From NCBI GenBank assembly GCA_012513235.1, contig JAAZCO010000194.1, positions 1-15,769 on the forward strand: a stretch of DNA of 15,769 nucleotides, written 5' to 3'. Shown here in pieces: positions 1 to 6,480 of this stretch (its first letter is position 1; each line of letters opens with the position of its first letter). The translations under genes and the position numbers were made by a program. This stretch comes from Gammaproteobacteria bacterium (GTDB lineage Bacteria > Pseudomonadota > Gammaproteobacteria > Pseudomonadales > Pseudomonadaceae). The notes under the pieces are model-generated. The model was not told where the DNA came from and did not search any database. It saw only the letters and a list, made by a program, of their open reading frames with translations.

Positions 1-759
1 AATCGGGCTATGGACACTGGGCTGCGCCTGTTCAATATAAGGTATCCACTGCGCCAGTGCGCCCACCCAAGCCGTCGGTAAAATCTGTGCCTGTAAGGGA
101 TCATTGCGTACAAAATCCACAAAGGCACCATCATGTGAGTTGTTGGAATAGCGCCGCGGCACACTGCGACGAAAAGGTTTAATCATCTGATAGAGCAGCT
201 TGGATTGTTGCCACGCCCGGGGGCGCACCAGCGGCGCCAGCAAAATAGTTTCACCTAAGAGTTTACTCGGCTGCTGGTGTACCAAATAATCCAGAGCAAT
301 CGCCGCGCCGGTGCTTTGCCCCAAGATATGCCATGGTTTAGGTAACTGCAGTTGCTGCGCCTTGGCTAGCATGGCTTGCAGCACCTGCTGATACTCTTGA
401 AAACTATGAATACTGGCACGTGCTCCGGTAGATAAGCCATGCCCGGGTAAATCACAAGACAACAATGCAAAGCCTTGCGCTAAGGCCCATTGGTAAACAT
501 GACCGTACAAGCCCATATGATCGTAATAGCCATGTAAGACCAACAGCGTAGCGCGCGCCTCAACCGGCCGACAGACTTGCATGGCCACTTGATAAGCCCC
601 CACCCTGACCTGTCCTAAACGACAATCAAGCTCGGGGTTGTACCGTGCAAAATCAATTTGATAAAACTGCCGCCAACCTTTTGCTAGCGCTGGATCAACA
701 CTGTGCCGAGTCAACTCTGGTAAAACACGCTGTAACGCTGGCGGATCGAACTCAATCAT
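1..759 (-). CDS. alpha/beta hydrolase (serine hydrolase, lysophospholipase/monoacylglycerol lipase-like), partial
   Basis: An open frame of 253 codons runs from an ATG at 759 off the left edge, so the C-terminus is missing. An in-frame TGA lies three codons upstream, so this ATG is the first possible start; the ribosome site before it is weak. Visible landmarks of the alpha/beta hydrolase fold are LHGYYDH (about residues 75-81, oxyanion-hole strand), DLPGHGLS (103-110) and the nucleophile elbow GQSTG with Ser149. This pattern fits the serine aminopeptidase S33 / lysophospholipase branch, which cleaves ester bonds in lipids. No signal peptide is seen, so it is probably cytoplasmic. The catalytic Asp and His should lie beyond the window edge and cannot be checked. 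The substrate is unknown. It diverges from the thioredoxin-like gene at 857. Confidence 0.85.
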   Translation of the reverse strand, partial: MIEFDPPALQRVLPELTRHSVDPALAKGWRQFYQIDFARYNPELDCRLGQVRVGAYQVAMQVCRPVEARATLLVLHGYYDHMGLYGHVYQWALAQGFALLSCDLPGHGLSTGARASIHSFQEYQQVLQAMLAKAQQLQLPKPWHILGQSTGAAIALDYLVHQQPSKLLGETILLAPLVRPRAWQQSKLLYQMIKPFRRSVPRRYSNNSHDGAFVDFVRNDPLQAQILPTAWVGALAQWIPYIEQAQPSVHSPI

Positions 760-808
760 TTCCAGTCACTCTTAATTAACCGCAACTGCGACATTCTGGA
801 CATATAGA

Positions 809-836
809 TTTTAAGCAACTCATGACACTCTATACT
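809..836 (+). promoter_or_regulatory. possible sigma70 promoter for the thioredoxin-like gene
   Basis: A good -10 hexamer, TATACT, lies at 831-836, about 20 bases before the ATG at 857. The -35 region is poor (TTTTAA at 809-814, 16-base spacing). It sits in the gap between two divergent genes. The call rests on the -10 alone. Confidence 0.3.
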
Positions 837-856
837 ATCTTTGATCTGTGGTATTT

Positions 857-1432
857 ATGAAACGGACTCTTTTGAAAAAAACACTGATTGGGCTCACACT
901 GGTCTTATGGATTGGCTCAATGTTGACCGGCTTGTGGTGGTATAAAACACGCTTTATTCGCCCTTTTAGTGAGACCACAGCAGTGTTCAGTGGCGAACAA
1001 CTGCGCCTACCTAACAGTATGGCGGGTGCTGGCAAGATTCGTTTTATACACTTTTGGGATCCAGCCTGCCCATGCAACGTGGGTAACCAACAGCACTTAG
1101 TAGAAATGATTGAGCGCTATGACGGCCAAGTTGAGTTTTATCATGTGCAAAAACCTGGCAGCAGCGGCCAATTACCTAAAGCACTCAACGGCATGCGTCA
1201 TTTAAGTGGTTTGCCGGGTTCTGAGGATCTTCCTGCCAGCCCTGCGGTCGCCATTTGGGATCATACTGGGCATTTGGCTTACTTCGGCCCTTACAGCGAA
1301 GGCGCAGTCTGCAACTCCAGCAACAGCTTTATCGAGCCAGTGCTCGATGCATTACTTGAAAACCGTTCGGTCGCTGCAGCCAATACCTTGGCAGTGGGCT
1401 GCTTTTGTGATTGGCAAGAGCCGGTAAAATAG
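857..1432 (+). CDS. membrane-anchored thioredoxin-like protein, probable DUF6436 family
   Basis: This protein of 191 residues has a basic N-terminus, one hydrophobic anchor (about residues 9-29) and a soluble domain that should face the periplasm. The domain looks thioredoxin-like: a strand RFIHFW leads into DPACPCN, placing cysteines at 71 and 73 where thioredoxins carry CxxC, and a later SPAVAIWD resembles the cis-proline loop. A second Cys-x-Cys (GCFCDW) lies near the C-terminus. I recall this pattern as DUF6436, a family of unknown function; a redox or metal-handling role is inference. ATG at 857 is preferred over the in-frame GTG at 848 because it begins a normal MKRTLLKK leader, although neither has a clear ribosome site. 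The gene stands alone and ends just before a bidirectional terminator shared with metQ. Confidence 0.75.
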   Translation: MKRTLLKKTLIGLTLVLWIGSMLTGLWWYKTRFIRPFSETTAVFSGEQLRLPNSMAGAGKIRFIHFWDPACPCNVGNQQHLVEMIERYDGQVEFYHVQKPGSSGQLPKALNGMRHLSGLPGSEDLPASPAVAIWDHTGHLAYFGPYSEGAVCNSSNSFIEPVLDALLENRSVAAANTLAVGCFCDWQEPVK

Positions 1433-1450
1433 TCTATTGCTGTGCATTAA

Positions 1451-1477
1451 AAAACCCAGCAACTAGCGCTGGGTTTT
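1451..1477. terminator. bidirectional intrinsic terminator between the DUF6436-like gene and metQ
   Basis: A perfect 10-bp inverted repeat, AAAACCCAGC and GCTGGGTTTT, encloses a 7-base loop. The A run on the left and the T run on the right make it work on either strand. It lies 18 bases after the plus-strand stop and 27 bases after the metQ stop, so it probably ends both transcripts. Confidence 0.85.
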
Positions 1478-1504
1478 ATGTTGATCAAGCTATTGCACAC
1501 TCAA

Positions 1505-2275
1505 TTAAAAGGTTGGAACGACCGCACCTTTATATTTGTCATTGATAAAGGCTTTAGCTTCCTCACTGTGCAGCGCTTTGACTAATTTTTGTACCGCGTC
1601 GCTGTTTTTATTATCTTCACGCGTTACTAAAATATTCACATAAGGTGAATCAGCACCTTCAATAATCAACGCATCTTTATTGGGGTTTAAGCCCGCTTCC
1701 AGTGCATAGTTGGTGTTGATCAACGCTAAGTCTACTTGATCAAGCACACGTGGCAGAGTGGCTGCTTCAAGCTCACGCACTTTGATTTTCTTGGGGTTAT
1801 CCGCGATATCACGCGGTGTAGCGGTGATACCGGCATCGTCTTTGAGCTTAATCACGCCAGCGGTTTGCAGTAGTAATAGAGCACGGCCACCGTTGGTGGC
1901 ATCGTTTGGAATCACTACGCTTGCACCCTTTTTCAAATCATCTAACTGCTTAATTTTACTGGAGTAGGCGCCAAACGGCTCAATATGTACGCCAGCAACG
2001 CTGGTCAAGGTCGTGCCTTTGCTTTTATTAAACTCATCCAAGTACGGCTGGTGCTGGAAGAAGTTCGCATCTAAACGGCCTTCGGCCACCTGCACGTTCG
2101 GCTGCACATAGTCGGTGAAAACTTTAACGTCCAGCTCCACACCTTGCTCAGCTAACGCAGGCTTTAAGAACTCTAAAATCTCCGCATGGGGTACCGGTGT
2201 TGCCGCAACTGTTAATGGCTCAGCTTGCACTGAAAAAATGCTCAGGGCGGCTAAAGCGAGTAATGTTTTTTTCAT
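1505..2275 (-). CDS. metQ: methionine ABC transporter substrate-binding protein MetQ
   Basis: This 256-residue protein of the NlpA/MetQ family captures D/L-methionine in the periplasm and delivers it to the MetN-MetI transporter. It has a typical signal peptide with likely cleavage after VQA (residues 16-18). Mature landmarks are VAATPVPHAEIL, the FFQHQPYL segment, the PNDATNGGRAL loop and the conserved INTNYALEAGL. There is no lipobox cysteine, unlike E. coli MetQ, so it is predicted to be a free periplasmic protein. GGAG lies about eight bases before the ATG. It is the last gene of the metN-metI-metQ operon, 68 bases after metI, and is followed by a strong terminator. Some NlpA-family proteins bind other ligands, but the gene order supports methionine. 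Confidence 0.92.
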   Translation of the reverse strand: MKKTLLALAALSIFSVQAEPLTVAATPVPHAEILEFLKPALAEQGVELDVKVFTDYVQPNVQVAEGRLDANFFQHQPYLDEFNKSKGTTLTSVAGVHIEPFGAYSSKIKQLDDLKKGASVVIPNDATNGGRALLLLQTAGVIKLKDDAGITATPRDIADNPKKIKVRELEAATLPRVLDQVDLALINTNYALEAGLNPNKDALIIEGADSPYVNILVTREDNKNSDAVQKLVKALHSEEAKAFINDKYKGAVVPTF

Positions 2276-2301
2276 AAGAATGCTCCAAATGAATCAATAA
2301 T

Positions 2302-2319
2302 ATGCCGTAAACGGCTCAT
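2302..2319 (-). promoter_or_regulatory. small GC-rich hairpin between metI and metQ
   Basis: GCCG-TAAA-CGGC at 2304-2315 forms a short stem with a tetraloop, and flanking ATG/CAT bases lengthen it around a bulge. It lies in the 68-base gap between metI and metQ, about 30 bases before the metQ start. In operons where the binding protein is needed in excess, such hairpins can stabilise the distal message; that role is inferred here. Confidence 0.3.
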
Positions 2320-2343
2320 TTTTCTATAAGTTATTAGCTAGAA

Positions 2344-3009
2344 TTACTTTCGAGAAAACCGTAACACAAGACGGTCACCGACACTCTGTAACACCTGCAC
2401 CAACAGCAGCAATAACACTACCGTCACCACCATCACATCGGTTTGAAAACGCTGGTAACCAAAGCGAATCGCTAAGTCACCTAAACCACCCGCGCCCACC
2501 ACACCCGCCATCGCGGTATAGGACACCAAAGTAATCGCGGTGACTGTAGTTGCTGCAATAATCCCAGGGCGTGCTTCAGGTAGCAGCGCATTAAAAATAA
2601 TCTGCCGCGTACTCGCGCCCATCGCTTGCGTCGCCTCAATAATGCCGCGATCCACTTCACGCAAAGCGGTCTCAACTAAGCGGGCAAAAAACGGTGTCGT
2701 CCCAATCACTAACGGTGGAATAGCACCGGCGACACCTAAGGATGTGCCGGTCATGACCACAGTAATAGGGATCATCACAATTAACAGGATAATAAACGGC
2801 AATGAACGCAGCACGTTCACTATAAATGACAACAACATATATAAAGTCGGCTGAGCAAACATTTGTCGCGGTCCGACTAAAAACAGCAAGATCCCTACCG
2901 GCAAACCTAGAATCACAGTAAATAGCAGCGAACCTCCCAGCATCAGCAGGGTATCCAGCGTTGCTTGCCAGATCTCATACCAATCAATATTTATCAGTAA
3001 GTCACTCAT
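2344..3009 (-). CDS. metI: methionine ABC transporter permease MetI
   Basis: The inner-membrane permease of the MetNIQ importer, 221 residues with about five membrane segments. The binding-protein-dependent permease signature (EAA loop) is visible at about residues 125-148: EATQAMGAS, then LLPEARPGI. This loop contacts the ATPase MetN. Conserved MetI stretches include LRSLPFIILLIVMIP and AMAGVVGAGGLGDLAIR. The start codon overlaps the end of metN by four bases (ATGA), showing translational coupling, and metQ follows. Length and motifs are those of a complete MetI. Confidence 0.95.
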   Translation of the reverse strand: MSDLLINIDWYEIWQATLDTLLMLGGSLLFTVILGLPVGILLFLVGPRQMFAQPTLYMLLSFIVNVLRSLPFIILLIVMIPITVVMTGTSLGVAGAIPPLVIGTTPFFARLVETALREVDRGIIEATQAMGASTRQIIFNALLPEARPGIIAATTVTAITLVSYTAMAGVVGAGGLGDLAIRFGYQRFQTDVMVVTVVLLLLLVQVLQSVGDRLVLRFSRK

Positions 3010-4016
3010 GGGCGTAATACCTCCACATGCACACCTGCGGCACGCAGTTGTTGCTCAGCAAGTAATTCTTTACCACCGGTGAGCGCTAAAGTGAGCTGGC
3101 CACAGGCTTGGTCTTTAATCCGGCCAATACGGCCCGCTAAAATACTGTAATCCACGCCAGTATCACGGGCGACCTGGCCCAATAGAGGTGCGTAAGTGGC
3201 CTCACCCAAGAAAGTTAAGCGCACAATCCGCCCACTGACTTGCTGATATTCTGCGTCTGGCGCTAGATCCGCATCACCTTCAGATTCCTGCACAAAATTT
3301 TGGGTGGTGGGGTGCTGTGGATGTAGAAAGACATCACTGACCAAACCACTTTCAACAATCACCCCGCCATCCATCACGCCAACGCGATCACATACACGGC
3401 GAATCACATCCATCTCATGAGTAATCAAGACAATAGTTAAACCCAGTTCTCGATTGATTTCCGCCAACAATTGCAAGACCTGCCCAGTGGTTTGCGGATC
3501 CAGCGCACTGGTGGCTTCATCACATAACAAAATCTTTGGATCAGTGGCTAACGCACGGGCAATACCCACGCGCTGCTTCTGCCCGCCGGACAGTTGCGCT
3601 GGATACTTATTGGCATGATCGCTTAAGCCCACGCGTGCCAATAATTCAGCCACGCGCACTTTAATTTGCGCCTTACTCAACTCGCCCGCCAACTTTAACG
3701 GCATCGCTACGTTATTGGCGACAGTCTTAGAAGACAGCAAATTAAAATGCTGAAAAATCATACCCACCCGTTGGCGAAAACCGCGCAAGCCTTGTGCATC
3801 CAGCGCAGTGACATCCACACCATCCACGACAATACGGCCACCACTGGGCTCTTCTAGGCGGTTAATCAAACGTAATAAGGTACTTTTACCAGCACCAGAA
3901 TGACCAATCAGGCCAAAAATCTCACCCGGCTGCACAGTTAAGCAAGTGGGTTGTAAAGCGACAATACTTTGCCCGTTTACTGCATAGGCTTTATGCACTT
4001 CGTGGAATTCAATCAC
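3006..4016 (-). CDS. metN: methionine ABC transporter ATP-binding protein MetN
   Basis: The ATPase that drives methionine import, 336 residues. It shows Walker A GHSGAGKST (38-46), Q-loop FQHFNLLSS, signature LSGGQ (142-146), Walker B ILLCDEA (162-168) and the switch histidine in ITHEMD (His200). After the ATPase domain comes a C-terminal NIL domain (about 265-335), which in MetN binds methionine and shuts transport down when methionine is plentiful. The start is GTG at 4016, seven bases after AAGG; the resulting MIEFHEVHKAY matches the usual MetN N-terminus. It is the first gene of metN-metI-metQ, and a hairpin lies directly before its ribosome site. Confidence 0.95.
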   Translation of the reverse strand: MIEFHEVHKAYAVNGQSIVALQPTCLTVQPGEIFGLIGHSGAGKSTLLRLINRLEEPSGGRIVVDGVDVTALDAQGLRGFRQRVGMIFQHFNLLSSKTVANNVAMPLKLAGELSKAQIKVRVAELLARVGLSDHANKYPAQLSGGQKQRVGIARALATDPKILLCDEATSALDPQTTGQVLQLLAEINRELGLTIVLITHEMDVIRRVCDRVGVMDGGVIVESGLVSDVFLHPQHPTTQNFVQESEGDADLAPDAEYQQVSGRIVRLTFLGEATYAPLLGQVARDTGVDYSILAGRIGRIKDQACGQLTLALTGGKELLAEQQLRAAGVHVEVLRP

Positions 4017-4033
4017 GGGGTAACCTTGTTAGG

Positions 4034-4065
4034 GCGATACTGACAACCAGTGTGTCAAGCATCGC
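4034..4065 (-). promoter_or_regulatory. hairpin in the metN leader, next to the ribosome-binding site
   Basis: Two nested inverted repeats form one hairpin: an outer GCGAT/ATCGC and an inner TGACA/TGTCA, with a small internal loop and a 7-base terminal loop. It ends six bases before the AAGG that serves the GTG start of metN. There is no U run, so it is not a standard terminator. TTGACA inside it could also be a -35 element, but no good -10 follows. It does not resemble a SAM riboswitch, which would need more length. Confidence 0.4.
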
Positions 4066-4106
4066 TTAGAATTAGAAGTTCTTTTAAACTCTATACATAG
4101 AATAAT

Positions 4107-4982
4107 TTAGAATGATAGATTCGGCGTAATCACTAACTGTGCGGCCTCATCACTGCGAATAACTTCCTGTAAACGCGGATTAAAATTGGCATCCAGTTTT
4201 TTCACTCGGGCCGATAAAAGCGCTGCCACCCAATGAAAATCACGGGTATCTGCCACTTCAATACTCACTGCAGCCCGAAACCTCACCACATCTGCTGCCA
4301 CATCATCCAATAAACGTCCTAACTGGTGATTATTACGGCTGGCCAGCATGGGTAAAGCAATAGTAGTGTGTGCTGCATTCAGGTCTAAAACACGCGCCTT
4401 GAGTTTGCTACGTACAGGTGGCGTTAATTCAATCAACTCCTCCGACTGCGATTGTTCTACGACAATTTCAGGAGCTTCAGGCTGAGCTATCACAGACTTT
4501 TTGACGGGTTTCTTTGCTGCAGGTGCAAGTCTGGGCAATGGTTGTTTACGCGCCACTGACGGTTGTACAGGAGGTGCTGCAGGCTCAGCTATAGGCTCTT
4601 GTACCGCAGCTAAAGCCGTACTTAAGCCTTGCGTTAATGCCGGTGCTTTAGGCAATAAACGCTTAGCCTGCATCAATGCGGCACTGGCGGTATCGATATC
4701 CGCATCTTTAAGCGCCTGCTCACCTGTGGCGAGCCAAGCTGTCGCTAAACGTTGCTGTAACTCATCAAGACGCGGCTCACTTGGATCTCTTTCACGTAAA
4801 GCATCTAATTGCTGGCCAGCCGACTCAAGTTCTTGGGCAGCCAAATGGGTATTGAACACCAGTTCAGCTACAGCAAACTCATCAATCGTCGGTTCTTGAT
4901 TTTTCTGTGCACTGTTTTGGCACGCACTCAAAACAAAAAATAAGCTCAAGGCGACTAAGCTGCGCCCTATTAAAGGTGACAT
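4107..4982 (-). CDS. uncharacterised lipoprotein with TPR-like helical region
   Basis: This is a 291-residue predicted lipoprotein. Its signal sequence ends in the lipobox LSAC, with Cys21 as the acylated residue; the following Gln-Asn does not suggest inner-membrane retention. About residues 37-115 are Ala/Leu-rich helices that look like tetratricopeptide repeats (for example ALKDADIDTASAALMQAKRL). A Pro/Ala/Lys-rich linker follows (about 125-175), then a C-terminal domain of about 100 residues. ATG at 4982 is chosen because GGGGA lies nine bases before it; the in-frame ATG and TTG further upstream have no usable ribosome site. I recall an uncharacterised gene at this position in P. aeruginosa (PA5502, between znuB and metN), so the placement is probably ancestral. 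The function is unknown. Confidence 0.8.
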   Translation of the reverse strand: MSPLIGRSLVALSLFFVLSACQNSAQKNQEPTIDEFAVAELVFNTHLAAQELESAGQQLDALRERDPSEPRLDELQQRLATAWLATGEQALKDADIDTASAALMQAKRLLPKAPALTQGLSTALAAVQEPIAEPAAPPVQPSVARKQPLPRLAPAAKKPVKKSVIAQPEAPEIVVEQSQSEELIELTPPVRSKLKARVLDLNAAHTTIALPMLASRNNHQLGRLLDDVAADVVRFRAAVSIEVADTRDFHWVAALLSARVKKLDANFNPRLQEVIRSDEAAQLVITPNLSF

Positions 4983-5013
4983 GCAATGCATCCCCAACTA
5001 AAAAAACAGTTGG
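4981..5013 (-). promoter_or_regulatory. inverted repeats around the lipoprotein ribosome site and start
   Basis: CCAACT and AGTTGG (4994-4999 and 5008-5013) form a 6-bp stem with an 8-base loop. On the coding strand the 3' arm runs into the GGGGA ribosome site, so folding could hide it. Immediately downstream ATGCA-A-TGCAT (4981-4991) is a second palindrome reaching the start codon. The symmetry is seen directly; a regulatory role is inferred. Confidence 0.35.
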
Positions 5014-5047
5014 CAGTCTACACTGCTCTGGAATGATGCAGAAGATA

Positions 5048-5095
5048 CTGCTCAACACAGCTTGGACTAAATTAGGCTCAGGCCGTGTTGAGCAG
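5048..5095. repeat. 48-nt near-perfect palindrome between the ecotin and lipoprotein genes
   Basis: Two exact 11-base arms, CTGCTCAACAC (5048-5058) and its reverse complement (5085-5095), enclose 26 bases that also pair: after one mismatch come six more pairs (two of them G-U in plus-strand RNA), another mismatch and two further pairs. The whole element therefore folds as one long stem. No U tract follows on either strand. It lies 13 bases after the ecotin stop. It could be a processing or stability hairpin, a Rho-related end, or a REP-like repeat; there is no second copy in this window. Confidence 0.6.
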
Positions 5096-5108
5096 GGTAT
5101 TGCGGATC

Positions 5109-5615
5109 TTACTCAGTGGTTGCGGACTGCAGTTCTTTAGCGCCAGTCCAGATACGGTAACGCAGTTCAAGATCTTGCGGTGTATAGACAACAATAGGTA
5201 ATTTGCTGTTGTAGTTTAAGGTGTACTCATAGCCATGTGCAGCGACAAAGTCTTCTTTCTCACTACCTTCTGGGCAAGCCATCATAGTCGCAATGGGGCC
5301 TTTAACATCAGTCACTTCATAGTAGGTATAACCAAAACCAGAAAGATCTTTTGTCGTCAAAGTCGCCATCAGGCCACGGGTGTTGCAGTCAGTTTTCATC
5401 ACCTGACCCGGCGCCAACTCAACTTTCAATAAGTCTTCGTTATCTTTTTCAGCCAACCAAATCACATGGCGTTTTTGGCCTGCTTTTGCGGCTGGAAAGG
5501 GTGCAACATCTTCTAACGCAGGCATTGCTACGCTTGGCGCATGCGAACCTGTTGCACAAGCAACGGTAGTGCATGAAAGTGCGGCAAGAAACGTCATTGT
5601 CAGTGCTTTATTCAT
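5109..5615 (-). CDS. eco: ecotin, periplasmic serine protease inhibitor (family I11)
   Basis: Ecotin is a dimeric inhibitor of trypsin-fold serine proteases such as trypsin, chymotrypsin and elastase, and guards the periplasm against foreign proteases. The match is clear over the whole mature protein: PFPAAKAGQKRHVIWL, LKVELAPGQ, DCN, GFGYTYYEV, the reactive loop ATMMACP with Met111 as P1 and Met112 as P1', and YNSKLPIVVYTP. Cys77 and Cys114 match the ecotin disulfide. ATG at 5615 (168 residues) is preferred over the ATG at 5636 because AAGGA precedes it and it begins a normal signal sequence. The leader carries cysteines at 15 and 20 and a spacer longer than usual, so lipidation is possible, though neither cysteine has a good lipobox. 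It lies between znuB and the lipoprotein, all on one strand. Confidence 0.93.
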   Translation of the reverse strand: MNKALTMTFLAALSCTTVACATGSHAPSVAMPALEDVAPFPAAKAGQKRHVIWLAEKDNEDLLKVELAPGQVMKTDCNTRGLMATLTTKDLSGFGYTYYEVTDVKGPIATMMACPEGSEKEDFVAAHGYEYTLNYNSKLPIVVYTPQDLELRYRIWTGAKELQSATTE

Positions 5616-5647
5616 GTTGCGGTATCCTTGGATCATCTATTGTCTAG

Positions 5648-5676
5648 AGTGTATTGACCGCTCATCGGCGCGTCAG
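5648..5676 (-). promoter_or_regulatory. possible sigma70 promoter for the ecotin gene
   Basis: On the minus strand, CTGACG (-35, plus coordinates 5671-5676) and TACACT (-10, 5648-5653) are separated by exactly 17 bases. Each matches four of six consensus bases. The site lies after the znuB stop and about 32 bases before the ecotin start, so ecotin may be transcribed apart from the zinc operon. Confidence 0.4.
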
Positions 5677-5694
5677 TTCCTGCATAGGATGACA

Positions 5695-6480
5695 TTAACG
5701 TCGGCGCGGTACTATAAAACTGATTAAAAATACCCCTGCAGCACACACCACAATCGATGGACCCGCTGGTGTATCGTAATGCCACGACATGGCTAAACCA
5801 GCACACACCGAGAGCATACCCACGACAGTGGCACCTAAAGCCATATGTTCAGGACTGCGCGCATGCCGCTGAGCCGCAGCAGCAGGGATAATCAGTAGTG
5901 AAGTGATCAGTAGCACACCGACAATTTTCATCGCTACAGCAATCACTAAGGCCATCAACACCATCAGCACTAAGCGTAATTGCGCGACTGGTAAGCCTTC
6001 CACTTGGGCCAGTTCTTCATGCACGGTAATCGCCAGCAAGGGTCGCCACAAGGCAATCATGCACACTAAAACAATCACACTACCGGCACCAATCCAGACT
6101 AAATCCATCGCACTGACGGCCAATAAGTCACCAAACAAGTAACCCATTAAATCGACCCGCACTGAGTCCATAAAGCTTAATGTCACCAAACCTAAAGACA
6201 AAGTACTGTGGGCTAAAATCCCCAAAATGGTGTCTGAAGCTAAAGGTTGGCGGCGCTGTAATGCCACCAAAACAAAGGCCAATAGCAAACAGCCAACAAT
6301 CACCGCTAGCGCCAGATTGATATCAAACAATAAGCCCAGTGCCACACCAAATAAAGCCGAGTGCGCCAAGGTGTCACCGAAGTAGGCCATGCGCCGCCAA
6401 ACGACAAAAGATCCTAACGGACCAGCAACTAGTGCTAACAACAGACCTGCGCATAGCGCATATAACAGAAAATCAGGCAT
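5695..6480 (-). CDS. znuB: zinc ABC transporter permease ZnuB
   Basis: The inner-membrane permease of the ZnuABC high-affinity zinc importer, 261 residues with several hydrophobic segments typical of the ABC-3 (metal) permease family. Family landmarks are GPLGSFVVWRRMAYFGDTLAH near the N-terminus, LLGDLLAV-like LFGDLLAV (about 115-122), and MKIVGVLLITSLLIIPAAAA (about 184-203). The open frame continues upstream to 6621, but ATG at 6480 gives the normal family start MPDFLLYAL. This ATG lies in the end of znuC (ACACATGCCTGA), an 8-base overlap that indicates coupling. It is the third gene of zur-znuC-znuB, so zinc limitation should induce it through Zur. Confidence 0.95.
   Translation of the reverse strand: MPDFLLYALCAGLLLALVAGPLGSFVVWRRMAYFGDTLAHSALFGVALGLLFDINLALAVIVGCLLLAFVLVALQRRQPLASDTILGILAHSTLSLGLVTLSFMDSVRVDLMGYLFGDLLAVSAMDLVWIGAGSVIVLVCMIALWRPLLAITVHEELAQVEGLPVAQLRLVLMVLMALVIAVAMKIVGVLLITSLLIIPAAAAQRHARSPEHMALGATVVGMLSVCAGLAMSWHYDTPAGPSIVVCAAGVFLISFIVPRRR

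Noticed and set aside
2540..2854. Plus-strand open frame opposite metI
   Set aside because: It is a shadow of a strongly conserved transporter gene, with no recognisable domain.
4017..4106. SAM riboswitch in front of metN
   Set aside because: The 90-base gap is too short and shows only a simple hairpin, not a multi-helix aptamer.
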